DNA of 64,000 bases from Casuarius casuarius. Taxonomy: Eukaryota > Chordata > Aves > Casuariiformes > Casuariidae. The translations under genes were made by a program, and so were the position numbers. Positions 1 through 13,308 of this stretch are shown here, piece by piece (the first letter of the stretch is position 1; every line of letters begins with the position of its first letter). Below the pieces are notes generated by a model that saw only the letters and a list, made by a program, of their open reading frames with translations, was not told where the DNA came from and searched no databases. The stretch is from NCBI GenBank assembly GCA_003342895.1, contig PTFA01000020.1, forward strand, positions 5,473,644 to 5,537,643, in the 5' to 3' direction.

Positions 1-1219
1 AGACCTCTGAATTTCACTTAAAGATGACTTGGGCATAAGTTACAGTCGGAACTGATAGCACAGTCTTTGCTAATTGGTACACTTGTTTTTGCTCTAAACT
101 AAATCACTGTGATAACTATACGAACTACTACAACAGTTATGCTTCAAATGCTGTGCCTTACCAAAATATGCTAAAATCTACAGTGAAAGCTAGGGAAGAA
201 AAACAAAACTCGAGGAAGGAACTATACTCTCGCAAATCCTCTACAATTCAAATGAAATACAAATAGATTTTTTTCCAATTCAGAGTAGGGAAACTTTTTG
301 AAGTGGTTTGGATAATTATGACTTGTATCTTTCATTTCACATTAGTGGTACTGCATATATGACAAAAAATTTAAGGATAATAAGATTGCAAGAACAAACG
401 CCAACGGCTACATAGTACCACAAAAAAAAAAAAATCTTTAGCTATGCTTATTTTAAGGATACTATGACTGTGGTGAAAAGGAATCAGGGGGAAAAAAGAA
501 ACAATAAATTCCCAACACACCAGAATGCTGAGAAAACACCAGAAAAACTAAGTATAACTATACTTTGCAATGCATAATGTGCCCATATCATTTCATTCTA
601 TTTGAAAGACTTAATAAAATCCCAAAGGCAGGAAGCATGGATTTTTTTTTTTCTTTTGCTTCCCTGTGATACAAATAGAATAAAACATGACTATATTTAC
701 TTTGGATTTTTTTTGTTCGTTTTCTGTTCCATATGCCCTGGAAGATTTCCAAAATAAATTCTTTCTAAATCCATTGTTTTTGATGCACTACATATTCACA
801 CTGTGCATCCCCGTGTGTCAGAACTTCGCGGTGACCTACTTTCCTTGAATTTGACCCAAACACCACGTTGTGTTGATGGGCCTAGTAATCCTCTCTGAGG
901 GAAGAGCTGTCCCACCAGATAACTCCAGGCTTCCCCGACCTGGAGTCCTGGCTTCACAGCCTACATGTCTGTCATCTTTCCACCACGTGGCGCAAGGTAA
1001 CTACAACTACATACAATTGAACAGGAATGCAGAAGGATTGGAAAAAATAGGTAACCAATGCCATATAGTTGTGCCATGATTGTCTTAAAGTATTACTGTA
1101 AGAGCAGTTAGCAGCTGCCTTTCTGCTCTGAAACCTGCGTACAGGGAAAAGCAAAGACTACTGCTTTCAAACAGAAATGCCCAACACAAATGCGTAGGAG
1201 GGCCGCATAAGCCATGGGT

Positions 1220-1660
1220 TTAGGGAGATACGTCCATCCCTCTGATCTGCTGCCCCAGGCTGCAACAGTACCCCCGGTATTTCATTGGGGGTTCGACCCC
1301 CTCAGCTCCCACAACAACCACAGGTCCCGGGACCTGACACTGCAACACCCCCGGCTCGCCTGGCACCCACGCCACAGCACCCCCACGCTCCTCCCCACGC
1401 TCCCCCCCACGCTCCCGCGCCCACCTGCAGCAACGCCAGCAGCTGCCTCGGCCTCTCCGCTCCCCCACAACATCTCCCCACCTTCTCCTCCACCTCCCCG
1501 CTGCCGCAATGCCTCCGACGCCTCCCGCGCACCTTTGCTCGGGCCGCCAGCTCAGCGGGTCACGGCACGCTGACGTGACCAGCTCACCGCCAGCTCCGAG
1601 CTGATCCGTAGGCTCAGCCAATAGGTTTGGGTGCTGCCTGCAGGCTACGTGCACGCTGCG
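1220..1660 (+). other. GC/C-rich island in INPP4B intron
   Basis: This stretch is strikingly C-rich on the plus strand, with CpGs and repeated CCCCACGCTCC-type units at about 1378-1412. It contrasts with the AT-rich surroundings. It lies directly upstream of the CRE/CCAAT/TATA-like boxes listed separately, so it may be a CpG-type promoter or enhancer. ORFs on both strands here are low-complexity Pro/Ala/Ser or Gly/Arg and are best read as base-composition artefacts. Confidence 0.4.
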
Positions 1661-1705
1661 CTGTACCAGTTATATTTAAAACTGAGCTACCTACTGCCAG
1701 CTGAG
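1571..1705 (+). promoter_or_regulatory. Promoter-like cluster, antisense to INPP4B
   Basis: In plus-strand order this shows a CRE-like TGACGTGA at 1571-1578, CCAAT in AGCCAATAGG at 1616-1625, and a TATA-like TATATTTAAA at 1671-1680. The spacing is textbook: CCAAT about 50 bp before TATA, which predicts a start near 1700-1710. The C/CpG-rich island lies just upstream. This would drive a transcript antisense to INPP4B. No convincing downstream coding exon is visible. All boxes are short and could be chance, but their order and spacing are unusual for an intron. Confidence 0.35.
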
Positions 1706-2530
1706 CAAGTTCTCCATTTTCTTACTGTCAGGCAGCTTCCCGTTGATTTTACTTGGGCTGCTTGACGAGAGATGTTATTCCAATATGCCTTTTAGCAAGT
1801 AAGCTAATGCCACTTCTGGCCCGTCCATAAGTTTAATTTTGCATTTGAGGGGCGGCATGAATGGAAAACAGCCCTTTGGAGGAAAAGCCTCTCTCGCTAT
1901 ACTTGCTCCTGGCTATGTAACACGTTAGTACCTTTACTTGGCTATTTTTGGAAGTTTTTCACACAGACGGCTGTTACCCAGGAAAACAGTTAGCATGTGC
2001 CAGAGGCTCCATGGTAATGATCCATGATCTCAGCCAGGAATAAATTCAAGGTAATGGAAGTCAGCTCACTCCTCAGCGAAAGAAAATCTCTCTCATATAC
2101 CACAAAGTGCCACAACAGTCACCATAAGGCAGCTGATGCCCAGCTCTGCGTGGTAACTGCTTCGCACACTGAAGCCTCGAGTTCACTTGCTGATGTTTTA
2201 TCAGATTCATGCTGTGCAGACTTTTAGTCCCCTTCTTCCCCTCCCTAAGAATTTGGGTAAGATATCCACTACGAGAGAACTGAACGAATTAATTTTTGGC
2301 TTTGCTACAGACTGCATTTGTCCTTTCTTCTTTCTTCTCCTGTCTTTATTACTACAAACTGCGAACAATTTATTAAAAACCTGCCAGTTAGAAAGTGGAA
2401 GGGTTTTTTCCCCCACTTCTGTTCACCGTGGGTTGTGTGATCGCAACAAAACAAAGAGCATGGAAACAAAAAGCTCTCACTTGTAGCATGAAGAAAGCCA
2501 AGCATGGAGAATTTCAGCCACATGGGAATT

Positions 2531-2567
2531 TCCTTATATAATGTACTGTATAGTGATTATATAAGGA
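2531..2567. repeat. Perfect 12-bp inverted repeat with 13-bp loop
   Basis: TCCTTATATAAT (2531-2542) is the exact reverse complement of ATTATATAAGGA (2556-2567), with a 13-base spacer. CCTTATATAA and TTATATAAGG resemble A/T-core CArG-like boxes. It could form a short hairpin or a two-site binding element. No transposon ends or target duplications are seen. Confidence 0.7.
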
Positions 2568-3237
2568 GGCTTTGATTATTGTAACATTCAATGAGATAGG
2601 CGCATTCGAATTCGTGGACAATTACACCAGCTTTCATGTTTCTTCAAATAGTTAGAACACAATATAATACAAAACATTTAACTAGTTTACTCTGAGAGCA
2701 ATTTATCATGTTCTTCTACCAGAAAATTGCTCAGAAGCAGCAAGAAAATAACGCCTGTTATATCCAATGCATATGATTCTTTCTCGAATTTTAAACAGAA
2801 AGATTTGCCCAGCTTTACCATATTAGCACAAAATTTCATATGCAAACATTTACTGCTATGAGCATATTCATAATTGTGAAAAACTGTAAATAGTATTTTT
2901 GCGAGACGCACGGTAAGAGGAGAAAAATCTGTTCTAATAGATTGAATTTGCTGTTTTTAATTTCCCAAACTACACGCACCAAAACTTCAAAAGACAAAGC
3001 TCTGTTTTCTGTTTTCAACTGCCTGCTTTCATAACACTAAAGTGAGAGCAGCTTTACTGCTGTTCCCTATACGTATATTTTCATCCTTTCAACTCTTTTC
3101 ACATCTAAATAGATTAAACATTATGTAGAAGTGTTTTTGCCACTGAAGAACTAGATTTTAAATATACTGTACCTTCTATTTTACCTCAATATTTGAGTTA
3201 AGTGCCTTTTTTATGAAGGCAGATGTTTGAGAAAATC

Positions 3238-3265
3238 AAAATAGTAGCTTGAAAATAGTAGCTTG
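3238..3265. repeat. Tandem 14-bp duplication
   Basis: Two adjacent copies of AAAATAGTAGCTTG lie at 3238-3251 and 3252-3265. This is a simple local duplication in the intron. Confidence 0.8.
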
Positions 3266-6200
3266 ACTTTGAGATAATAAAAAATTAAGACAATGAATAC
3301 AAAACAAGAAAAAGACAGCATTTAAGCAAATCATTAAATTATTTCCATTAGTCCTGAACAAGACTTTGAGAAAAATGGAAATGCCCTAGTGGGGAATAAG
3401 AGGCAGACACTACACTGTAACATGTTGTTGTTGGGGTGGGCTTTTTTGTTTTCGCTTTTAACTGAATTGCCCATTAATTTATTTCTATTAACATACAATT
3501 TTGGTTGCAAGTAAAGGAGGAGGCATGAACATTTCCTCGCTGTATAAAGCCAATTACCTGTAATAGATATAGTATTCCAAAGCCCTATTTGAAAATGAAG
3601 CAGAAAGAGCTCATGGTTGTGATTTTTCAAGGAGTTTAGTGCATCCACTCAAAAGTGAGAAGTGCTTCTACAGCAACAAGATAGGCACCCATTTGAGGGA
3701 TTAATATTCAGGTAAAGTAACTACCAAAAAGTGAGTTCAATAGGCAAAAATGGAGCTTTCCATAATGGGAAAACATCTTTTCAAGTCTTCTTTCCACTTT
3801 TTCACCTGCAGGGAGTGTCCCTCATTTATAACTACCCTAAACTATAGATAAAGATGGCTCCTCTATGTATGATCATTACAGGTAGCTAGAGCTAATGGCA
3901 AACATATCACTGTTTTCCTGAATGTCAATTCCCCTTTTGTACTTTTTGTATTGCAATGAGATTTCAAGACCATTCACTTGACAAAAAAAGTAAACCACCA
4001 AGAGCTAACGAGATGATGTTAAGAATGGACACAAATCTTGTTCTCTGAGCCATTAAAATCTTCCAACGTTGCTGTGTTAAGCATAAGGAAATCCCGCACG
4101 CTTGCAATGCCAAGGCCACACAGAGCAGACGCCCACTCGGGTCCGCCAGCCGCCCAGGGAGCTGCTCCAGGCACAGACGCCAAGAGGAAGATGACGATCA
4201 CCCCTTCGAAGGGACAGAAGCAAACTCCTCAACCTGAGCTCACGTTTCTGCAGCCAGATGGCCCCAAACTGACTACAGAAACATCATGCCACAATTTTCT
4301 TTCTCTACTCACAGTGGTGTGCATGTTTCAGAGGAAAACATCCCGGCCTGCTGTATTAGGCAGAAAAAGCACCCAAGCCTAGAAGCTGTCATGAGAAGTG
4401 AAGGGACGGGGCAACAACCGCCGCGGAGTTGTCCGACTATGCTGCTTTGGCCTGTGCTGTTCCAGTGAGCAAAGGAGCGACTAAGGATAGCTGCGAAAAT
4501 GCACATGCAAAGTACTTACGGAAAAAAATGATACATTTGTAGGCTTTTTGGACAGTGCTATAAAGATTAGAATAATCATGACTATGTTACAAAAATCCTT
4601 AGCTAGCTAAAATAAAATAAAAGCTACAAGAAAAGGTTATCACTTACTATTCATTTCCCTCATTTTAAAGTAATTTCCAAGGCATCCCTTTACATTTTTA
4701 CAAAATACAATTGGTCTCATCACTATACAACAGTTTTCCAAAGAGTTAGGTCGTAGAGAAAACCTTTGCCTGATGTGAGGCAGCAGTTCAATTTGATTGA
4801 CAAAGCAGGTAGAAAAGAAAAAGAAAATGGAAAATTACAGAAGAGAGCAGATCACAAGTTTCCCTGAAGACACAGGAATAGGGAGGAGTTTGCCTCAACT
4901 AGGAAGAGATATAAAAAGGTAGAAAAAGCAGAAAAAAAGCAGGATACTTTCAAAGAGAGATGGATTTTTGCAAAGCCAAATCATCCCATTGAATTTTCAG
5001 GGGCTAGGTGCAAAGAGCAGTCAATCTACAAATGGACTGTAAGTTAACATACCTGTGACTTCCCTGGTCTTGACACTTATCCTCGATTCTCCTATAGATT
5101 CACTAAAATAAGACAAACCTTTTCTTATACCATCAGCCACTTCAAAGAGACTTTATTTCAATCTAAAACCAAATGAAACTCAGATGTTTTAATTTCCCTT
5201 TATATATCCAGATTTTTCCTTCATATCTTTAATAACAGCATTTAGAAAGAATATATATTCTGAAGCAAAGCAAAATCTGAGTGTATCATCAATATATATT
5301 AATGAAAAAGTACTAAATTACTTTGAAAAGAAATGTGAAAATCCAAAGCTTTGCTGCAAGTATTTCTGTAGATAGGACGGAGGTTCTGTGCAGCTCTGCT
5401 CTATTAAAAAGAATGAGATAGTAAGAGCTTCTAATTTAAGGCAGTATTTCTCTCCAAATCCTGCAGAGGTATACATAAACAGGAAGGGCACATTCACATT
5501 TAGAGGGATAATGTTAAAAATACTCCATCCAGAACTGGCATTTCCAAGGTATGCTTTATCTGCTATAAAATTAGGGGGAGAACCTTTAGGTGTTTCACAA
5601 ATAATTGAAAAAAAAAAAGGAAAATTTTAAAGTGTTTTTCCTTCAAACAAAGAAGAACATTCTCAACACTACTTCAAGTTTAAAAGAAAAAGAAAACTTG
5701 TCAGGAGTTTTAACATTCACAGGAGTGAGGAGCTAAGAGCATTTGCTACAGGCAGGGAGGCAGGTGATGTGCAAGCTTGTGCAATTATCCCTGCTAATGC
5801 ATTTCACATACTGCTCAGCAGCGTCTCTAATATTCAAGCCGCGGGCCTCTCTAGCAGAGATGGCAAACCATGCCAAGCTGCATGGCAGTCCTGCGATACA
5901 AAGCAGTGCCCACGCGGGAACACTCAACCTGTCGCTTCGGATTTGCCTTCAGGACTGACTTCCTTCCTAAAACACCTCCCTCATGACAGACGGTCTCCAT
6001 GTCCGCTCACCCCAATGAGATTCAGTTTTAACGGGGATACTTGCAATACCAAGAAACTGAATGGCAACAAGTGAAGACCAACCTTTTGTGCATTTTTACG
6101 CATCACGTCAGAGTTTAATAGAATATTCAAACCTGAACAGTTAAAAGAAGAGTAATTTGAAGCCTAAATATTCTAAAACTGTCACTTTATAATGAATATT

Positions 6201-8822
6201 CCCATATCCAAAGCTCCATTTCTATCTACATCACTCTTAAAATTGCTTAACAAATTGACCTGATTTTGTTCTCAGTTATTAAGAGAAAATTTGGGAAATA
6301 AGGCAGGCAAGACCAGACAGAAGACAGTGTAATATCTCAGTTGCCTGGTATAGGCCACATTGCTCCTTGCTCTCAGGAGCGTGTCTTGGGATGGTTGCTA
6401 ACATTCTGAACACCACACGCGAATGCCAGCGGGTGTATCTATCCAAAGGCGATTCTGTTTACCTGCTGGTAAAATCATTATTTAAGTTCGTAATCCTAAG
6501 TGTACATAAAATTTCTGCTTTTGAAGCTTACTCTCCAGCTTCCTGGTTTCCATCTCTTCCTAAAGGGAGGGAGGGAGGATGTGCGAAGGGGCTCCGCAGA
6601 GCCCAGACTCCAGAAGCCAGTGCGGAGGCTCCCGTGCCCTGCTGCCAGCACCCCTGCACGTCGGGGGAAGAGGTGGCAACCTCACTTATTGCAGGTCACA
6701 CCACATCATCACAACAGCGTTCGCCCTGGGATCTCACTGCATTAAACAAAATCCCATCACAGCAGACAAGAAGTTTTCAAGCCCACTTTACAGATAGAAA
6801 AGTCTGTATAGCAAGAATTTAAATCCAGGTTTAATTGCATTAAACTAACCCAAGTCCAATGCAGATGTGAAAGCAGAAGAATCCATGGTAGAAAGCCACC
6901 AAACAAAAGCCTTGCTGCTGATAAATGTTACAGTACTCGCCCCGCTAGTGACGAGACATTCCTTTCTCTTAACGTAATACACATTCATCTATTTCATATT
7001 TGCTGCAGCTCCGTCTTGTGATAGTGTTACCTGGTTTGTGCTATACGGTATTTCCAAAAAGAATGAATCTTGCTTCAGCACTGAAACTTGCTAGACCAAG
7101 CTGAGCAAACACGCACACCTATAGGAAAGCTAATGGCATGCCTCTATAAAAGGAGTATGGCTAACATTTTAACAATGTATATTATGAGCCTCTAATTCTG
7201 ATGCTCTTGGACAATGATTCAGAAAACATGTGCAGCCCAAGCGTTAGGACAAAACTCAACTATCAAACCTTAAAGACTGTGCGACTCAAGTCGGTGAAAC
7301 ATAAACAAACTGGCTTATGGCAGTATGTGAAGAAAATCTTTGTGATGTAGAAACAGATGTCGCTGCTAATTTTTCAGAACATGGCATTACCTGCTGCTTC
7401 GTATGCGCAGCTTCACTGGATACTTTTAAATAATATTCTATTAACATTGTATTAACTTCCTTACTGCAGCTATATCAAAGTGAAGTAAAAACAGTATGGT
7501 CTTTATTAAAGTTTCCATTTGCATGAAAATTCGCAGTAACCAAAACAATCATCTTAACCTAGGCAAACTAGCCAGAGCAACAAAGATTGGGTTTCATTAG
7601 ATTTAAAAAGCCTCAATTACACAAAATCTGACACAGCCAAGAAATAATTATGACCAGCATAACACAGACACGCAGAAAAAGTGAAAAAAGTGCAGCTAGA
7701 ACCTTCAGTGTGTCAAGCACAGTGAAAGTGATATCAGCTGCACAGTACTTAAATATAATTAAACCGCACTTCTTACATAAATGTGAGTTAAATGACAGGC
7801 AAGAGTGAAGTTAACTATCTGCTTTCTCATACAGGCATCGCAAGGTTATTTTTAAATCTGTTTAAAAATGGCAGCACAAATAGCATATCAGCAGTGCCAA
7901 AACCATTGTGATCGTCCCTCACCAGGGAGCAGAGCAACCACCTCTGTGAGCAAACTGAGCAGCATCCAGTTACTATGGGGTTATGGCAAAAATCCCCGGG
8001 GTTTGAAAATGAGGCTTAGTCTTCTTGTACTGACAGAAGCAGGTTTAAGCAAAATACAAGCAAATGCTTCACCCTGTGATCTACAGCCTCACCCGGGTCC
8101 TTTCCCCATCTTCCCTACAGTCCTCTATTTGTGGCAGCAAAATCCTGCTCAGAGTTTAATTAACGCGCAGAATTCAATTCCTTTAGTTTCATTTTAATTA
8201 CAGGAGAAATAAGAACAGAATAACTAAGCATATATTTGAATTGCAGCAGGAAGAGGGATTGCAGCTACTTTAGACTGACTGGTACATCAAGTACTGGCAG
8301 CACTGTAACCTTGGCGTCATGGGAATTTAACTACCACAGCTTCGTGCCCAACTTCTGCAAAACATTTTGCAGTCCAGCCCAGGGTCTGTGCCGCCAGAAA
8401 CGCCGTGGAATCCACGTGCGAGACAGGCTCAGGCCCACTTATGCAGGCTGGTGACAAATCTGGCTGGTCTGGAGTGTAACTTCAAATAGGACAGCCTACG
8501 TAACAGCCTTGGGCTTTCCTCCCCCGCCATGGGTTACCTGTTTGCTGTTGTTTGGAGGGTACCGAGGCTGCATGCAGCAGGCATAAGCTGTGGCTGTAGT
8601 TTGTGCGGACCAAGCAAGCTAGCTTTTGTGTAGCCTTACAGATTACCCAGTCTTAAGCATAAATCCATAGCCCTCCGAACAGGCTCGCTCCCAAAGGGAC
8701 ACCTCCAACTTCTTGGGTCGTAGTGCCAGCACTGAGATTTGTGCAACTGTAGCTACACTGGTAACGGTACTTAGCTAGCTCATTTAAAGTTCATTTTTAC
8801 AAAGAAAAAAATAAATCACCTG

Positions 8823-8855
8823 GATTAACAGAAAACTGTGATTAACAGAAAACTG
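8823..8855. repeat. Tandem 17-bp duplication
   Basis: Two adjacent copies share GATTAACAGAAAACTG, starting at 8823 and 8840. This is consistent with replication slippage in the intron. Confidence 0.8.
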
Positions 8856-10891
8856 ATATTGCAGCAGGTACACAGAAGTCCAAACATGACTATAACTGAA
8901 GTCTCAATGTGGGTGGCCCAGGATCATTCACACATGCTGCAATCAACCTTGATTTACATCTTACAGTTAATTTTTTTTTCTCCTTACCTACATCCAGTGT
9001 TAAAAAAGCTAAACATTAGAAAGGCTAAATACAGAGATGGGAATCAACATTTTCCCCTACAGAAAGGTACTACAAAGTATAGCTCTAGAATGTTCTACAT
9101 AAAAAACATGTAACTGCTGTGAAAATTAAAAGAGAAAAATGTTCTCACTAGAGATTTATGAGCTGTGTTTCTGGAACTCTCTGGGATAGACCCTAGTCCT
9201 GCACAAAATTGTAAGGAACACTTACTATAAATTCTCAAAGTCTGTAAAAACTTATCAAATTACATTCATTTTCTAGGCTAGATCTTTATAATTTGTCCTG
9301 CACAAGAGGCAGTATATAGGTCTGCAACCAGAACTGCAGTGCGAGCACAGCTCTGCGAATTAAGACCCTGCTTTCCCCTATGGATAGGATATCATTATCC
9401 ATCACACTGTCCGTCACAAGAACTTAGGAACTAGAAGGGAACGGACAGAGTCAGACTCCCTTTCCCTCAATGCCTCTATCTGTCCAGGGGTGACAGCCCT
9501 AGTGAAGAAATAAGCAGATCTTGTCTTAAGCCTCTGCAGTCTGAACCACAACCAAAAACTAACACACACATTCTGAAAATGTGTGCATGGGTGGGTGGGT
9601 GTGTACACTCACTTTTGCATGTGTTCATATACACAAATTCTGGGTTCCATCATTATAACCTCTTATTTTATTAAATTATCGGCTATTCTTAAATTAAACA
9701 AAAGAAAGACTCCTTGGTCCATAAAATGAAAGAAATCCAGATTCTGTGTCTCAACTATTCCACTAATTCCCATTAAATTAACAGTGGGAGCCAAAGGTCC
9801 AACCAGTTTGCTCACAAAGGTCCAAAATTTAAACAAGCGGACATCTACAACTATTTACTGGGGGCAGAAGGGGGCATTAGAAGCCCTTCTAAACATCATA
9901 TAACAACTTCACTACCATAAGCCATTCAAAGACAGCCTCAAGTTCTAAGTTACACATTTAATTTCCTTCTTATGGGTAATGAACTCATATACAGTCATGA
10001 CATCAAAGCAGAGAGTCTTTGATCATACTGGGGGCCAATTAAAGATATATAAAGAGCAATTCAGCTAATTACATACAGGTGTCAAAGGCCACTTTGGATG
10101 CCCAAGAGAAATCTATAAGCTGGACTCCTGCTGCCACAGAAGAGAAATGCAGATCTCCCATAGGTCCTATCATACCTTCCAGCTCTGTAAGGCTTAGATC
10201 ACCTGGAGCACATAAAACAGCACTCAAGGCCTCTGTTTAAGCATTTAAATCACTCACCAACAGTCCCATTGACCTCCATATAGCATCTCATGTGAGTAAC
10301 TGTTTCTCAGCAAAAGAAGCTGACAATGCAACCAAAAATGTGCAACAGTGGAACCCCAAATGATTTGCCCTTAGGAGTCATACAGATCTTCAACTCTCAC
10401 AAACCAAAAATAGCAGCAGCCATAGAGTCACAGGTATCACCACGCAAGAGATTAAAACAAAATACAATCATCACCCTCAAGCACCAAGTTATAGGCTTTA
10501 TCATCATCATGGTTTTGGCATAAGTAAAATATCATCAGTAACACATTTGTGAAAAATTATTCACAGTGTTATTATCTCAATCTATTCCATATGTTGCCTG
10601 CCATAAAAAGTACACAACAGTAACCTTTTATTTGCCAAAAGTATCTGTGCTGACTCATGTAACCAGTTAAACAATAGCATATGGCTAGTTTTAAGTACAT
10701 GGTTCTTTTTCCCTATTTTCTAATACACTGACAAAAAAAAGAGTACATTTTAAGTAAAAAACAAAAGCAAAGCCAATTCTACATAACCCTGTTTCCCCAA
10801 TTTCCAAACCTGCTACAGAGGGCCAAAGAACAATCTGTGAGAAACTTAATCTTCAATAAAATCTATGCAAGAAATGAGGCAAATCACTTAC

Positions 10892-11008
10892 CGTGTCTTG
10901 AGATTTATCTTTGACATCATAGACCGTTAGTTTTATTTTAGTCTCCTCATAGATGGGGTATTCCGGTGGGAATGTCACACCAGTCAGGAACAGTGGGTCT
11001 CTTGTTCC
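10892..11008 (-). CDS. INPP4B: INPP4B exon: N-terminal C2 domain, part 2
   Basis: This 117-bp exon is exactly 39 codons, phase 0 at both ends, with acceptor GTGTGGCACAG and donor ACG|GTAAGT. It reads [20 protein letters not shown] and then [19 protein letters not shown], almost identical to INPP4B. The [12 protein letters not shown] strand is the most recognisable C2 motif of the family; INPP4A has KLSVYDVKDRSQGT instead, which favours INPP4B over its paralogue. The next expected exon (starting VRTSVLPEHK in human) is not found in 1-10891. The CX5R catalytic domain is encoded further downstream, outside the window. Confidence 0.97.
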
Positions 11009-13189
11009 CTGTGCCACACAAGCAAACATTCAGGAAGGTAGCAGCTGGGCAATATGCAGTATGCAATTATGGATGCATGTGCAGAAACTATGGGCTTTTT
11101 AAAAGAAGTTTTCTACAGCAGAGACAGACATGAATAGTTAACAGGCAGAAACAAAACTGAACAGCATTAAAACTTAAACTCATTAAACAGAGTCTAACAA
11201 AATGCCAGCTAGTTCAGCCAGCAGATATCAGTATTTGGAAGAGTGGCCTGTAAAAGACAATACCCTTCCTTCCTATCATACTTTCTTTCTAGAAGTACTT
11301 TAAGTTTCACATTAGTTTAAATGAACTAAAGATGTAATTTATGCAAAAAAAAGTAAGTGACCTTAGTTAATTAAACCACAATAAAAATCTGCTCAGAATT
11401 ATTATGGCATGTGCACAGAAACGCACATTTACCTATTACACACGTGTAAACGTGTGCATATATGTATTTTTATATATACACACACATACACTCATACATG
11501 TGCACACACTTACACATCAGTACATTTGAGTACCTTCCTTACAATTAACTCAGTATTTTAACCAGTGAATTCTAAAGTAAATGAAACCAAACCAACCTCA
11601 CTATTCTGACAGTTTTCATCAACTGGTAGGTGTTCAGCTCCAGTTAGGACCCAAGCCAAGTAGGCTGATACCAACAGTGTAGTTCAAGGTAGCCAGTACA
11701 AGCTATAGAAACTCCCTGTACCACACTAAGGGAGTGACTGACTCTGGGGATTACAACTCCTCTCTTTAAGCAATAATACGTTGGTGCAGTATGATAACAT
11801 CCTTTGCTGTGTAACATTACATCCATCTTTGTAATATTATATGTAAAAATGTATTTAGATATAGAGAAGCAACTATATTATAGATAGAAACATTTTTTTA
11901 TATATTTCATATATACCTTATAGATACAGAAATATTTAACAATCATTTAAAATATTGCTTATAATTCCCTAATGTTTTAATTGTAACAAAAAAGTTTGCT
12001 AATATTACTGGGCCAGTATCCTTAAATTTTCTGTTAAATAAAGGTTTTTGCGTGATGAATACAACTTTTACTTGATGAAAATTACTTTTTAGTAAACCTG
12101 CCCCCCCCCCCAAAGGAAAAAAAAGCTTGACTAAGGAAGCTGAGAGCCTGAACACAACAAATTCAGGGATCTATTCAAATACTGAACATTGCATTAGAAA
12201 ATGCATCTACTTCTGTCAAAAAAAAAAAAAAAATCTATTCCATCTTCTACACTACATCATTCCAGACACTTTGCAGTGAAACATCCTCGTCAGATACAAG
12301 CTATTTGAATTAAGCAGCTTCAGGATGGTTGATGGCTGAAACCATGACAATTTAATTAGGAGTCAGTTGAAACTGTAAGTTCACACAAAGAGCTCATGAA
12401 GTATTCTCATTATGTTTAAGAGTTAAAACAAGCCTTTGATAAAGTAAGTTGGGGTGAGTATTTGCAATAGGACTCCTCTATTCTTAATTAATCCCTCCAG
12501 TAAGTTGAACAAGTCACACCTACATTGTCTGCTCAGACTTAAATCATTTTCTTTGCAAACATAACTTTTCCTGTTTCTGACACAGATGCTTACTGGAGAA
12601 AGTGAGGACTAGCAAAGCAGCCTCAAACAACTTTTGCTACAATACATAACGCAATTTACAAATAATTTTATATAAAGCCACTCACAGCCATTTCGTATAC
12701 ATGTGCTTTTTCTAATTATAAAAGCAGGCTAATGTTTTCCATGTTGCAAAAATGTCACCTTTCTAATGGAAAAAAATGGAACAAAAAAACAGAAAGGATA
12801 ACAAACTACAATAAAGCAACTAATGTTCTTTTACAATTTAAAATGTTTTCCAAAACATCTGCACTCTGTATTTTAAAAAGCCTTGTTCTTTCATGCAAAC
12901 TACTATTCTGTGTTTCATTCTAAATGCAAGTCTAAAGAACTGGACTATTCTCTATGTCTCTGGTTGGAAAAATAAGACCTTTCATGAAAAGGCATGTTCA
13001 ATTCTAACTGTTTATGCTGGTTAAATGCCAAGAACTACAGAACGCTCTCAGGTATGCTTTGCTAACAGCTAGAGTGTGCTTGCCTTACTAAAGGCTATGC
13101 ACTAACTTGCTTTATTTCTCATTCACTTTCTAAAGAAAAAATGAGCAATTCACTAATCAACGTGTTAATTGAAAAAGAGAGACGCTCAC
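11009..13189 (-). other. INPP4B: INPP4B intron between the two C2 exons
   Basis: This 2181-bp phase-0 intron runs from GTGAGC (13184-13189) to CACAG (11009-11013). It is AT-rich, with a TG/TA-type simple repeat at about 11437-11515, a C11 run at 12101-12111 and an A16 run at 12218-12233. No further exon is needed or seen, because the flanking exons join in frame. Confidence 0.93.
11437..11515. repeat. Degenerate (CA/TG)n-(TA)n microsatellite
   Basis: This is alternating purine-pyrimidine sequence: ACACACGTGTAAACGTGTGC, then TATATATACACACACATACA and further CA units. Such tracts favour Z-DNA or cruciform structure and are length-variable. Confidence 0.75.
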
Positions 13190-13308
13190 CTCCACGATTT
13201 CAGTGCTCGAATACCTCGTCAGAATGTGCTCTGCTGGATGCACAACCGAGACTTGTATAAACGTATTCAGCTTCCGATCACGGGTAGCAGCCACTAGATC
13301 CTTGCATG
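13190..13308 (-). CDS. INPP4B: INPP4B exon: N-terminal C2 domain, part 1
   Basis: This 119-bp exon has acceptor CTGTCTCCAG and donor GAG|GTGAGC. It enters after one base of a split Ala codon and ends in phase 0 with ...STEIVE. The peptide [20 protein letters not shown] and then [19 protein letters not shown] matches the INPP4B C2 domain closely. [11 protein letters not shown] and [11 protein letters not shown] are typical beta strands of this phospholipid-binding C2. The C2 domain brings the phosphatase to its membrane lipid substrate. There are no stops or frameshifts. Confidence 0.96.

Larger units (their letters stand above)
1..10891 (-). other. INPP4B: INPP4B intron (partial), after the C2 part 2 exon
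   Basis: The intron starts with donor GTAAGT at 10886-10891 and runs out of the window on the left. It is AT-rich with no exon-like conserved peptide. Its notable contents are a GC-rich block with promoter-like boxes at about 1.2-1.7 kb, a 12-bp perfect inverted repeat at 2.5 kb and two short tandem duplications. ORFs here, up to 151 codons at 6367-6822, have no recognisable domain and no splice support. Confidence 0.85.

Noticed and set aside
1288..1305. GGGGGTTCGACCCCC, resembling a tRNA T-arm / B box
   Set aside because: No matching acceptor stem, D-arm or anticodon arm at the right distance on either strand; more likely part of the C-rich island.
6367..6822. 151-codon plus-strand ORF
   Set aside because: No domain or conserved motif; overlaps two other ORFs in different frames in the same GC-raised patch.
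10892..13308. Assignment of the C2 exons to the paralogue INPP4A
   Set aside because: Residues such as [39 protein letters not shown] and the upstream MEIKEE start fit INPP4B; INPP4A differs at these places (for example KLSVYDVKDRSQGT).
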